A stretch of DNA of 58,452 nucleotides. Source: Desulfobulbaceae bacterium (GTDB lineage: Bacteria > Desulfobacterota > Desulfobulbia > Desulfobulbales > Desulfocapsaceae). The first letter of the stretch is position 1, and each line of letters opens with the position of its first letter. Location: positions 1-58,452 of the forward strand of contig JAFLKM010000032.1 of the NCBI GenBank assembly GCA_019163335.1, written 5' to 3'. The notes beneath the pieces are model-generated. The model was not told the origin of the DNA, did no database searches, and saw nothing but the letters and a program-made list of their open reading frames with translations. Below, one piece after another: positions 1 to 9,679 of the stretch. Position numbers and translations under genes: made by a program.

Positions 1-49
1 CAGACTGATCTAACTCTGGGGCATACTGTGAGTGGGGTTTAATTTGCGC

Positions 50-328
50 TTACGGGGTATGGATCATCAGGTGCTGCAAGGTGGTAATCCCGTCCATGAT
101 TGGCATCTCCATGTCCAGGATAAGGACATCTGGCCGGTATTTGATTATCTGTTCCAGGGCCTCTATCCCGTTTGCCGCATCTTCCAGTATTTGAATGTGC
201 TGCATTTTCTTGAAAACGTCGCGCAGAATTCGACGAAAAACCCAGGAATCATCCGCAATAAGAAGTTTAATCGGTGAAGGCGATGTTGTCTGGAAGGTTT
301 TAGGGGTCACAAGATTCTCTCCCTTCAT
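50..328 (-). pseudogene. Truncated CheB-type response regulator receiver fragment
   Basis: The 92-residue product is the N-terminal three quarters of a receiver domain. The acidic pair is D26/D27 and the phospho-acceptor is D72 in LDMEMP. A TAA stop follows HLMIHTP, just where family members continue into the beta-4/beta-5 strands with the conserved Thr/Ser and Lys. None of the three minus-strand frames downstream to the window edge restores recognisable receiver or methylesterase sequence. The wording around D72 (MDGITTLQHLMIHTP) resembles CheB, the chemotaxis methylesterase. It lies downstream of motB on the same strand, which fits a motility locus. I infer a remnant of cheB, or a very short stand-alone receiver lacking its switch residues. 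Confidence 0.6.
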
Positions 329-591
329 GATAAAGTCAAGATGGAAATCTTCTGATATTTAAGACAGATGTTAAGTGTAGGCTTGATCTATTGGAACGAA
401 CGAAAAAACTGTGTGTGCAACTTCGTTCTCAGCGACAACGTCGCTTCTTCATTTCATAATATTGCACATCAAATTAAATTCCTGCACTTAATATTTCTTC
501 TTCACGGGAACGAACAAAAAACATAAATTGCTGACACAACACAAAAGCAACAACTGTAAAGGCTCAAATCTGCACTTTAATTGCAAAAATA

Positions 592-1509
592 TCATTTTAA
601 TTGAGGTTCACTGGAGGGCTCTGCCTGCTCTCCTGCAGCGGAGAGCAACACCACATCAACACGACGATTTTTTTTCCGACCTTCTTCACTATTATTGTCG
701 GCTATGGGGCGGAATTCGCCATACCCGATTGCGGATAATCTCTCGGGTGGAAGGGCATGGGTCTTGACTAAATAATGGACGATATTGGTGGCCCGAGCAG
801 TGGAAAGTTCCCAGTTGGAAGGAAACAGAGAAGTCTTTATTGGTGCATTGTCGGTATGTCCTTCTATGCGGACACTATTGGAATATTGACCAATGGCGGC
901 GGAGATATTATCGAGAACGAGCATGGAGTCGGGTCGAACTATGGCCTTTCCGGAATCGAAAAATTCTGTATCCTTCAAGCTGATTACCAACCCTCGAGGA
1001 GTCACCTCCATACTGACTTTTTCATCAGCACCTTTTTCCTGAAGAAACGATGCGATACTCTCTTTAATCTTCTTGAAATCCTTGACTTCTGCTCTAGCTT
1101 TATCCTGCTCCTCTTTCTTTTTTGTTTTTTCATCCTGAACAGATTCCAGAACAGAGGTCTCAAAGGCCTCACCTGTGGAGGTTTTATCCTTTAAGAGTTG
1201 GGCTAGTTTTTTCTTTTTTTCGACACTAGTATCGGGAGCCGTCACCTTTTGCTGGAGCGGATCGGGTACGGGTACCATATTCGCCGAATCAGAATCAATA
1301 ACGTTAAAAACAGGGGCTGAGGAAGATTTAGCTACACCAAAGGCTTCATTAGTGGAAGCAATGACCTTTGCCACGCGAGCCTTGTCAACCTGGGACATGG
1401 CATAGAGGACGACAAATACAGCAAAGAGCAGCGTGATAAAATCGGCATAGGACACCAGCCAACGTTCATGGTTTGGTTCCTTTTCATGCTCTTCTTTTTT
1501 ACGACTCAC
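592..1509 (-). CDS. motB: Flagellar motor stator protein MotB (OmpA-family)
   Basis: The 305-residue product has the MotB layout: a short cytoplasmic N-terminus, one membrane segment at about residues 20-40, a charged linker rich in Lys and Glu (about 85-155), and a C-terminal OmpA-like peptidoglycan-binding domain (about 205-290). D23 in the SYADF motif corresponds to the proton- or sodium-binding Asp of the stator channel. The peptidoglycan-binding signature EGHTDNAP and the later NRRVDVV are clear. The start overlaps the motA stop by 4 bases, so the two are translationally coupled. Together they form the ion-driven torque generator anchored to the cell wall. Length is usual for the family. 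The coupling ion cannot be decided from sequence alone. Confidence 0.95.
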   Translation of the reverse strand: MSRKKEEHEKEPNHERWLVSYADFITLLFAVFVVLYAMSQVDKARVAKVIASTNEAFGVAKSSSAPVFNVIDSDSANMVPVPDPLQQKVTAPDTSVEKKKKLAQLLKDKTSTGEAFETSVLESVQDEKTKKKEEQDKARAEVKDFKKIKESIASFLQEKGADEKVSMEVTPRGLVISLKDTEFFDSGKAIVRPDSMLVLDNISAAIGQYSNSVRIEGHTDNAPIKTSLFPSNWELSTARATNIVHYLVKTHALPPERLSAIGYGEFRPIADNNSEEGRKKNRRVDVVLLSAAGEQAEPSSEPQLK

Positions 1510-2291
1510 TTTGTGGCCTCCTCACCCTTGGGTTTTCCTCCGCCTTCCGCTGCTATGAATCCTTCGAGTTTCATAACAATAAGCCGGGGATTCATCCCTG
1601 ACTGGATATCAAGGAGGCCCTCAATAATCAGGGTTTTTGCCAGTACCTTTCGTTTCAGGTTTTTCTTGAGCTTGGTGGCAGCGGGAAGACAGAAAATATT
1701 GGCAATAACAAGACCATAGATGGTGGCAACAAACGCCACCGCAATACCAGGTCCCAGTTTCGAAGGATCATTCAAGTTTCCCATAACGTGAATCAAGCCA
1801 AAAACCGCACCAATGATACCGACGGTCGGTGAGAACCCTCCGCCTGCCTCAAAAACCTCGGCCACCCCCTTGCCAGAGGCCTCGAACGCCATCAGTTCAA
1901 TCTCCATAAAATCTTTAAACTGTTGAGGATCAGCTCCATCAACAACTAATTGCAGAGCCTTGGTTTTAAAAGGATCACCAGCTGATTCGTTGATCAAAGG
2001 CTGTAAGGCAAGCAGCCCATTACGGCGCGCCATATCAGAATAGGAAGCCAAATCCTGTATTATTTTCTGTAAATCCGGATCGCCATGGAAAAACAAGCTC
2101 TTGGCATTTTTTAAGGCATTGATCAGATCCCTCATAGGAAAGGAAACAAAAACCGCCCCAAGGGTCCCCCCCCCTACAATGAGAAAAGCAGTTGGCTGTA
2201 TCAGTGACGATATATGCCCTCCTTCAAGGATATTTCCGCCGAGAAGGGAACCAAATGCGATGATTATACCTAGTATTGTTGCGAGATCCAT
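1506..2291 (-). CDS. motA: Flagellar motor stator protein MotA
   Basis: The 261-residue product is an inner-membrane protein with four hydrophobic segments: about 3-21, 33-52, 155-172 and 180-202. A cytoplasmic loop between the second and third carries the charged residues that meet FliG. The signature FSPTVGIIGAVFGLIHVM with P155, and the GPGIAVAFVATIYG segment with P181, match the conserved prolines of the family. MotA and MotB assemble the ion channel that turns the flagellum. The gene sits between flbD upstream and motB downstream (4-base overlap). The 175-base gap to flbD is unusually long for this locus and could hold a separate promoter, though I see none clearly. Confidence 0.95.
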   Translation of the reverse strand: MDLATILGIIIAFGSLLGGNILEGGHISSLIQPTAFLIVGGGTLGAVFVSFPMRDLINALKNAKSLFFHGDPDLQKIIQDLASYSDMARRNGLLALQPLINESAGDPFKTKALQLVVDGADPQQFKDFMEIELMAFEASGKGVAEVFEAGGGFSPTVGIIGAVFGLIHVMGNLNDPSKLGPGIAVAFVATIYGLVIANIFCLPAATKLKKNLKRKVLAKTLIIEGLLDIQSGMNPRLIVMKLEGFIAAEGGGKPKGEEATK

Positions 2292-2466
2292 AGCGACAAG
2301 TTTCTACTGGAATAGTTGTAAAAAATTATAAAAAATAAGCACTTATCAAGTGGCAAATCGTTCTAAAAAAAACTTTACTCAATATTCATCTCCACTCAAA
2401 CTGTTGGGCCTCTCTCTTGAGCAAAAGACACAGAGGCTACGAGTAGCCCTTCAAGTGAAGTGTTAT

Positions 2467-2685
2467 TTATTTTAAAGACATGAGGTGCTCCGTATTTCCT
2501 ACTCGTTGCAACACGCTCACATTAAAAGAAATTATTTTTTCCAGTATCTGCTGGCCAGACTCAAGAACCAGATACCGATTCCCATTGGACATAGTTATAC
2601 AAGTGTCCGGTGACTCCTCTATAAGCTCGAAGAGGGAGTGATTAAAAAAACATTCGGACCCCCCGATTTTCGTTAATTTTATCAT
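2467..2685 (-). CDS. flbD: FlbD/SwrD family flagellar protein
   Basis: The 72-residue protein starts MIKLTKIGG and continues with FFNHSLFELIEESPDTCITMSNG, the pattern of the small FlbD (SwrD) family: MI.LT...G......L.E.IE.TPDT.I...NG. A ribosome-binding site (AGGAGAG) precedes the ATG at 2685. Family members are encoded beside motA/motB or flagellar hook genes; in Bacillus subtilis the homologue is needed for full stator power during swarming. Here it is the first gene of flbD-motA-motB, which supports a stator-related role. The C-terminal SVLQRVGNTEHLMSLK tail is less conserved. Confidence 0.85.
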   Translation of the reverse strand: MIKLTKIGGSECFFNHSLFELIEESPDTCITMSNGNRYLVLESGQQILEKIISFNVSVLQRVGNTEHLMSLK

Positions 2686-2952
2686 ACCTCTCTCCTGAAG
2701 CGATAGTTAACCAAAAACAAAATAGAATAACAAGAAGATACTGCACCATAAAGTCTGCCTTGACATTGTGTGCTTGTATTACATTTTTCAAATTACGTCA
2801 GAAAATATCACAAAATTCTCTCTGCCAACCCCTTGCGTATCGAGCCTACCTCAACAAGCACTGAGGGATTGAATGCAGAATGTTTTATTCAAGGATTGCG
2901 CAAAATTATCTACAACAGCGCAACAATTTACTTTAGCAGGGATATGGCTCTA

Positions 2953-4044
2953 TTAACAGCCGTTCAGCCGCACAAGAAACAGCTCTTTCAGGTATTGTTC
3001 TGCCAGCGCTTTGTCAGCTCGACCAAGGGAAGACTCTGGAATTGGCGTAATAAAATGCCGCAAAAATCGGCGCGCCCTCCAGTCAAGAAGAGGATTCTCA
3101 TGCCCAAGCCGATTCATCGGAACAAGCGATCCGTACCTGAGCAACGATACAGCTGCCTTTAGGGCCGGGTTCAGCAACAAGTGTGATCTCGAAGATATCG
3201 CTGCCTCCCCTTTACAGTCACGCCCCAAGTAACAAATGATATTCGCCCGGGTCTCCCGACGACGATCCAACTCGCGCAATCGGCTGATCTCCTGCTCGAC
3301 ATCGGCAAGGGCATCAAGATGAGTGAAGAGCAGGGGCTTCAAACCGGAGCAGGACACCATTTCAAGAAACTCGTCGATTCGATAGGTATGGACATTGGGA
3401 TGCAGAAAAAGATCTGCCAGACCTGAATCCGTGCGGGCCTCCCAGGAACAATCGATGTAATGGCGCAGCCTGCTGTCTGGCAGAGCACGGCGAATCAACT
3501 GTTTCAACGCCATCACATTATTAATCCTGAGAAGACGCATTGCCCGCCTGACCGACTCTGCCTCCTGCCTGGCATACCGACCATAAACCATTACCCTCAG
3601 AATCCCACCCGCCACAAGACGCTCTCTCAGAGCACACATTCCTGCTGCCGGATCGTCCAAATGGTGCAACACACCAAACGCCTCAATGAAATGGAAAGGC
3701 CCAGGGGTTACAGCTGGATCGAGGAAATTCCCCTGCAAAAGACAGACCTTCAGAGAACCGTGCAGCAGACAGTGCAGCCTTGCCCGCCGAAGATTGTTCC
3801 GGGCCAGATCAACCCCGATGATTTTTGCTTCAGGATTTGCAAGAGACATCGGATAGGGCGCAAAGGCCCCACATCCGGCAAGTAAGATTCTGCCCTGCCT
3901 CTCCGGCAGCAGCTCACCATTAAACCTTGCCCACAAGGCGGTCAGATTCATGGCATAGGTGTCATATCTCCTTATGGAGGCCAGCAGCGGGTAATGGGGA
4001 TAGGGATGGCGTTCGTAGTGCCCGGTCACTTCACCAAAAGACAT
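2953..4044 (-). CDS. Class I SAM-dependent methyltransferase
   Basis: I place the start at 4044 (MSFGEVTGHYERHPYP, 363 residues) because GGAG lies eight bases upstream; a longer reading from 4083 lacks such a site. The SAM-binding motif I is ILLAGCGAFAPYP, followed by an acidic GVDLARNNLRRA at the end of beta-2. FIEAFGVLHHLDDPAAGMCALRERLVAGG matches motifs II/III of class I methyltransferases. The C-terminal half (about 200-363) has no recognisable domain. The N-terminal YERHPYPHYP resembles methyltransferases with a YPYP motif found in many bacteria. The substrate is unknown. It is a single gene with about 95 bases to nadD downstream on the same strand. Confidence 0.75.
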   Translation of the reverse strand: MSFGEVTGHYERHPYPHYPLLASIRRYDTYAMNLTALWARFNGELLPERQGRILLAGCGAFAPYPMSLANPEAKIIGVDLARNNLRRARLHCLLHGSLKVCLLQGNFLDPAVTPGPFHFIEAFGVLHHLDDPAAGMCALRERLVAGGILRVMVYGRYARQEAESVRRAMRLLRINNVMALKQLIRRALPDSRLRHYIDCSWEARTDSGLADLFLHPNVHTYRIDEFLEMVSCSGLKPLLFTHLDALADVEQEISRLRELDRRRETRANIICYLGRDCKGEAAISSRSHLLLNPALKAAVSLLRYGSLVPMNRLGHENPLLDWRARRFLRHFITPIPESSLGRADKALAEQYLKELFLVRLNGC

Positions 4045-4139
4045 ACATGCTCCGTAAGCGCTCTGCCAGGAAACCTGGCACAAAAGACAGGAATAAGAAA
4101 ATGAGTTGAAAGAATATTACGCAGGGCATGTCTCTGCGT

Positions 4140-4808
4140 TCAGACATAAAGGCCATGGGATTTAATATATTCAAGTACCGGGGCCGACATGAAATCTTTC
4201 ACTGAGACATGGCCCTTAATCTTCTGACGGATACCGGAAGAAGAGATATCGGCTATCGATATCTCAGGATAACAAAAGAAAAAGATTTTCTTTTGGAAAG
4301 ATGGATGGGACCACCCTCCGGCATGACCATCTTGCTCATACCCCAGCCTTTCTATCAGAGCCACGACGTCAGCAGAGACACAGCCGCTCCTGCCCAACAC
4401 CACAAAATTCACGGCTTCCAGCACCTGTTGATGGGATTTCCAAGTGGGGATATCGAGAAACGCGTCCGCGCCAATGATAAAAAAAAAGTCCCCGCCAGCA
4501 GGCTTCACGACATGGGCATGAAGATATCGTAAGGTGTCAATGGTATAAGAGGGAACAGGCAGACCGGCTTCAATGGTGGACAGCCGAAAGTCAGGACTAT
4601 CGGCAATGGCCAGCTGGATCATAACAGCACGATGATTGAAATCAGCAAGCGCTTGCTGATTTTTATGGGGAGGAATGGAAGCGGGAACAAACCAGACCTC
4701 CTGCAGATGGCATAAATCTCTGGCAATCCCAGCTAACTGGAGATGGCCATTGTGAACAGGATCAAAGGTGCCACCAAGCAGCCCTATGCGTCCTGACGGC
4801 GAGCTCAA
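4140..4808 (-). CDS. nadD: Nicotinate-nucleotide adenylyltransferase
   Basis: The 222-residue product makes nicotinate adenine dinucleotide from nicotinate mononucleotide and ATP in NAD synthesis. The nucleotidyltransferase signature GGTFDPVHNGHL is near residues 12-23, with both histidines of the HxGH motif. The second ATP-binding motif is ISSSGIRQKI near residue 190. FFIIGADAFLDIPTWKS is typical of NadD. The start overlaps the proA stop by 4 bases, so it belongs to the proB-proA-nadD group. Length is normal. The pairing of proA and nadD is common in bacteria. Confidence 0.95.
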   Translation of the reverse strand: MSSPSGRIGLLGGTFDPVHNGHLQLAGIARDLCHLQEVWFVPASIPPHKNQQALADFNHRAVMIQLAIADSPDFRLSTIEAGLPVPSYTIDTLRYLHAHVVKPAGGDFFFIIGADAFLDIPTWKSHQQVLEAVNFVVLGRSGCVSADVVALIERLGYEQDGHAGGWSHPSFQKKIFFFCYPEISIADISSSGIRQKIKGHVSVKDFMSAPVLEYIKSHGLYV

Positions 4809-6118
4809 CTCCGAACCTGCCCCGCACCATAGACGACAAATTTCCTGGTGGTGAGCTCGGTTAAGCCCATGGGACCATAGGCGTGTAATTTAGTGGTGCT
4901 GATCCCGATCTCCGCCCCCAGACCAAGCTGGCCGCCATCGTTAAACCTGGTGGAGGCATTCACCATGACCGCCGAGGCATCGACCGATGCGACAAATCGC
5001 TGCGCATTGCTATAATCCTCGGTAACAATCACCTCGGTATGCTGGGAACCATGCGCAGCCATATAGTCCATAGCCTCATCAAGAGAGTCCACAACCTTAA
5101 CACAGAGAATCAGATCCAAAAACTCGGTTCCCCAGTCAGTCGGGGAAGCTGGTTTGATCGTGGGAACAAGGACAACACTTTCCTGACAGCCACGCAGCTC
5201 CACCCCGGCATCACTCAACGCCCGGGCAATAACCGGAAGATAGTCCGCCGCGATGGCACGATGAATGAGCAACCCTTCGAGGGCATTGCAGACTCCTGGC
5301 CTCTGGGTCTTAGAGTTCATGATCACCGGTGTAGCCTTGTTGAGATCAGCACTCTGGTCAACAAAGATATGACAGACCCCTTTGTAATGTTTCAGCACCG
5401 GAATCCGTGAGGTCTCTGCGACGAAGCGGATCAGACCTTCACCACCGCGCGGGATGATCAGATCAACGGACTCTTCCTGGGCCAACAGTTCGGTCACGGC
5501 AGCGCGGTCCGTTACCGGAATCACCTGAATGGCGGCCGGATCAATGTTATTTGCAGCCAAAACCCCCTGCAAAACTTCGACTAAGACCAGATTGGAATGA
5601 ATGGCCTCTGAGCCACCACGGAGGATAATGGCATTACCAGCCTTTAAGCAAAGTGCTGCCGCATCCACGGTCACATTAGGACGGGACTCATAGATCATCC
5701 CGATTACGCCAAGGGGAATCCGCATCCGGCCCACCATCAAACCATTCGGTCTTTTGACAAGATTCGAGATCTCCCCCACCGGATCCGGTAACGCAACCAC
5801 TTCGTGCAGCCCGGAAATCATGGCAGCCATCACTTTGTCGGACAGTTCTAAACGATCAAGCATGGCGGCGGACAGGCCTTTTAGTCGGCCCGCTGCCAGA
5901 TCCTTCTGATTCTCCGTCTGGATCAAAGATCGTTTCTCTTCCAGCGCTGCTGCCATCTGCGCGAGCAGGCTGTTCTTGACCTCAGTGGGCAAGGAAACCA
6001 GGATGCGTGCCGCTTTTTTCGCATTCCGTGCCATCAGCGGAATATCAATATTCGCAGACGTCATTGCAGGGGCAGATGCAGCCAATCCCCGAGTATCATT
6101 TTCTTGATTCTGTGACAT
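4805..6118 (-). CDS. proA: Glutamate-5-semialdehyde dehydrogenase
   Basis: The 437-residue cytosolic enzyme reduces gamma-glutamyl phosphate to glutamate semialdehyde with NADPH, the second step of proline synthesis. The catalytic cysteine lies in KTQRPGVCNALEGLL, and the nucleotide-binding region includes MIYESRPNVTVDAAALCLK. The end NGGQLGLGAEIGISTTKLHAYGP matches the family. About 20 N-terminal residues (MSQNQENDTRGLAASAPAMT) look like a loosely conserved extension. It follows proB by 14 bases and overlaps nadD by 4 bases. Confidence 0.96.
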   Translation of the reverse strand: MSQNQENDTRGLAASAPAMTSANIDIPLMARNAKKAARILVSLPTEVKNSLLAQMAAALEEKRSLIQTENQKDLAAGRLKGLSAAMLDRLELSDKVMAAMISGLHEVVALPDPVGEISNLVKRPNGLMVGRMRIPLGVIGMIYESRPNVTVDAAALCLKAGNAIILRGGSEAIHSNLVLVEVLQGVLAANNIDPAAIQVIPVTDRAAVTELLAQEESVDLIIPRGGEGLIRFVAETSRIPVLKHYKGVCHIFVDQSADLNKATPVIMNSKTQRPGVCNALEGLLIHRAIAADYLPVIARALSDAGVELRGCQESVVLVPTIKPASPTDWGTEFLDLILCVKVVDSLDEAMDYMAAHGSQHTEVIVTEDYSNAQRFVASVDASAVMVNASTRFNDGGQLGLGAEIGISTTKLHAYGPMGLTELTTRKFVVYGAGQVRS

Positions 6119-6132
6119 GTTGATTTATGCTC

Positions 6133-7290
6133 CTACAAAAGAACCAGATTATCCCGGTGGATAACTTCATCGCAGTCCTTAAAACCAAGCAAGGACTCAA
6201 TTTGATCAGAATGATGCCGTTTAATGATATCCAGATTAGCTGAGCTGTAACTCACCAGCCCGGCGGCAAAGGGTTGATTGTGGCTGTCAATACAATGAAC
6301 AACATCCCCTACCCCGAACTCTCCCCGCACCTCCTGGATGCCCGAAGAAAGGAGACTTTTTCCTCTATTACGCAAGGCGTTACAGGCACCCTCGTCAAGG
6401 ACCAAATACCCTTTGGGGCGCAATACATAGGCGATCCAGTGCTTTCGGCGCTGAATCTTGTCCTCGGCAGGGAGGAAGAAGGTTCCAATCATCTCACCGC
6501 TGAATAACTGCTGCAAGATATCGCCCTGACGACCCGGCCCGATAAATGAACTACCCCCGCCTGCCGAAACCATCTTGGCTGCACGTATCTTGGATAGCAT
6601 CCCACCGGTACCAAGAGTGCTTTTCGTATTGCCGGCCATGGCCTCAATCTCCGGGGTGACTCGAGCCACCGTATACACAGGACGCGCTGACGGATCCGTC
6701 AATGGATTACCGGTATAGAGACAATCAACATCGGTGAGACAGATAAACATATCCGCCTCAATGAGATTGGTAATCAGGCCGGCCAGGGTATCATTGTCTC
6801 CAAAACGCAGCTCTTCACCGGAGACAGGATCGTTTTCGTTGATGATGGGGATGGCGCCAAACCGAAAAAGCGTGAGGATGGTATTGCGAACATTGAGGTA
6901 TCGATCACGATCGGCAAGACAGGCGTGGGTCAGAAGAAGCTGACCAATAACCTTCCCATGACGAGAGAAGGCCTCATCATAGGTCTGCATCAGACAAGAC
7001 TGACCAATGGCGGCCAGTGCCTGTTTTTCCTTGAGATCAACTTTCTGGCTGTCACTTAGGACAATTTTTTTGCGGCCCGCAGCAACGGCCCCAGAGGTGA
7101 CAAGGATGACCTCGCGACCGGAATCCTTGAGAAAGGACAAGTCCCGGGAAATATTTTCCACAACTTTTTGATTGATCCCCGAATCGGTGGTGAGCACAGC
7201 ACTGCCAACCTTAATAACGATCCGTCTGGCCTTGTCAAAAAGGGTCTGACGATAATAGAGGCCATCTTCTCTACTTATCTCATGATTCAT
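6133..7290 (-). CDS. proB: Glutamate 5-kinase with PUA domain
   Basis: The 385-residue protein phosphorylates glutamate in the first step of proline synthesis. An amino-acid kinase domain (about 20-275) starts with RIVIKVGSAVLTT and holds IINENDPVSGEELRFGDNDTLAGL and the GTGGMLSKIRAAKM segment. A C-terminal PUA domain (about 295-375, WIAYVLRPKGYLVLDEGA) is present, as in the long bacterial form. The first 15 residues before the kinase domain are poorly conserved. It is followed closely by proA. In relatives the enzyme is feedback-inhibited by proline; the sequence does not show whether this holds here. Confidence 0.96.
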   Translation of the reverse strand: MNHEISREDGLYYRQTLFDKARRIVIKVGSAVLTTDSGINQKVVENISRDLSFLKDSGREVILVTSGAVAAGRKKIVLSDSQKVDLKEKQALAAIGQSCLMQTYDEAFSRHGKVIGQLLLTHACLADRDRYLNVRNTILTLFRFGAIPIINENDPVSGEELRFGDNDTLAGLITNLIEADMFICLTDVDCLYTGNPLTDPSARPVYTVARVTPEIEAMAGNTKSTLGTGGMLSKIRAAKMVSAGGGSSFIGPGRQGDILQQLFSGEMIGTFFLPAEDKIQRRKHWIAYVLRPKGYLVLDEGACNALRNRGKSLLSSGIQEVRGEFGVGDVVHCIDSHNQPFAAGLVSYSSANLDIIKRHHSDQIESLLGFKDCDEVIHRDNLVLL

Positions 7291-7336
7291 GATCGGATAA
7301 ACCCAATAAATCTAATAGGTGGATAAAACTCATTCG

Positions 7337-8431
<1,095 letters not shown>

Positions 8432-8459
8432 TCAACGGTAATTTTATCTACCTAACTCT

Positions 8460-8525
8460 AAGTTGTATTCAAAACAAGACCGAGAAGTCAAGTGAGCGGC
8501 GACGAAGCAGTACAGGGAGTACTGC
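8460..8525. repeat. Dispersed intergenic repeat, copy A, ending in a hairpin
   Basis: About 60 bases starting AAGTTGTATTCA align with a second copy at 14558-14617; shared blocks include GAGAA, CAAG, CGG and AAGCAGTACA. This copy ends in a perfect 7-bp hairpin: GCAGTAC (8507-8513), a five-base loop, and GTACTGC (8519-8525). The rest of the gap between obgE and rpmA (8390-8804) contains no gene that I can support. It holds only this repeat, a stretch to about 8700 with no clear features, and the rpmA terminator. Confidence 0.6.
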
Positions 8526-8701
8526 TAAAGGAGTCGCGCAGTGCAGTCGACGAAGATATTGGTTTGAAGGTGACTTAGAATAAAAACATAACAGCCAGAG
8601 AACACGAAATTAGTCCCATTTTTCAAACTGGAGCAGACACCACCAGAACATCCCACACCAAATGGAAGCAAAGAGTCAAAAAAAAACTTGCCGCCAACGT
8701 C

Positions 8702-8746
8702 TAAAAAAAAAAGCTCGACGTCAATACAATCATTGAGGTCGAGCTT
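8702..8746 (-). terminator. Rho-independent terminator after rplU-rpmA
   Basis: Read on the minus strand, a 9-bp stem AAGCTCGAC/GTCGAGCTT (8738-8746 with 8711-8719, loop of 18 that can pair further) is followed at once by a run of ten T residues. It sits 60 bases beyond the rpmA stop. Confidence 0.85.
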
Positions 8747-8804
8747 ACAAGTATTCCAAGGCCGCAAATTTTACATGAGGCCGGCAAGGCTAATGAGGAG
8801 GCAA

Positions 8805-9062
8805 TCAGACTGCGGGATAGACACTGACCCGCTTCTTATTCCGACCAAACTCTTCAAAGGTCACAACACCCTCTACCTTGGCAAACAGGGTGTAATCTCT
8901 CCCACAGCCGACGTTGGTACCTGGATGAATCTTGGTACCACACTGCCGCACCAGAATGCTTCCAGCCGTCACAGTCTGACCGCCGAATCTCTTAACACCT
9001 CGCCTCTGCCCTGCGCTATCACGACCGTTCCTGGAACTGCCGCCTGCCTTCTTATGTGCCAT
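8805..9062 (-). CDS. rpmA: 50S ribosomal protein L27
   Basis: The 85-residue protein begins [20 protein letters not shown], the hallmark L27 N-terminus that reaches towards the peptidyl-transferase centre, and continues with the usual [33 protein letters not shown]. No cleavable N-terminal extension of the Firmicutes type is present. A ribosome-binding site (AGGAG) precedes the ATG. It is the second gene of rplU-rpmA, 78 bases after rplU, and ends at a clear terminator. Confidence 0.98.
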   Translation of the reverse strand: MAHKKAGGSSRNGRDSAGQRRGVKRFGGQTVTAGSILVRQCGTKIHPGTNVGCGRDYTLFAKVEGVVTFEEFGRNKKRVSVYPAV

Positions 9063-9140
9063 GACCTGCTCCTAAATTCTATTATTCACACAATCGGCTG
9101 ACATGCTGATCGTGGTTATTTATCGTTTACGTCAAAACAG

Positions 9141-9452
9141 CTATGCGTTGATTTCTTGAATCTGCAAAGCAGTAAAAAGCTGTCGATGACCATTTTTTAC
9201 TTGATAGCCCTGACGTCTTTTTTTCTTGAACACAAGAACTTTTTTTGCCTTTCCCTGCTCGGCTATCTTGGCTACAACCTTGGCATTCTCCAGAACGGGA
9301 CGGCCAATCTGTGCATTCTCACCATCAACAACCATCAAAACATCATTCAGCTCAATGACATCTCCAACATTGCCATTGATTTTCTCAACTCGCAACTGAT
9401 CTCCACAAGCTACCTGATACTGCTTTCCACCGGTACGTACTATTGCATACAT
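9141..9452 (-). CDS. rplU: 50S ribosomal protein L21
   Basis: I place the start at the ATG at 9452 (MYAIVRTGGKQYQVACGD, 103 residues), seven bases after AGGA; a TTG two codons earlier is less likely. The sequence follows the L21 family throughout, including the basic KKVLVFKKKRRQGYQVKNGHRQ block that contacts 23S rRNA. It heads the rplU-rpmA operon. About 230 bases separate it from the divergent permease gene, so both promoters should lie there, but I see no clear consensus. Confidence 0.97.
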   Translation of the reverse strand: MYAIVRTGGKQYQVACGDQLRVEKINGNVGDVIELNDVLMVVDGENAQIGRPVLENAKVVAKIAEQGKAKKVLVFKKKRRQGYQVKNGHRQLFTALQIQEINA

Positions 9453-9679
9453 AATCAATTCCTCTTTGGTAAAAACCTGAACACATCACCTTTCATGACT
9501 ACGAGAAACAGCTTAAAAAACACTTTTTCTCAAAGAATGTCAATATTTTTTTATCACGATTTCTTCCTTTAAACATTGATGAAAACTTTTCGAATATCAG
9601 ATACAGCGAATCGGGACTTTCCCTTGAGCTCATTATAGTGTATTTATTTTTTATCAAAATCTTCCGAAATCAGGACACC

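Noticed and set aside
8525-8767. A minus-strand frame downstream of rpmA
   Set aside because: It covers the rpmA terminator and the dispersed repeat; codon use and content do not look coding.
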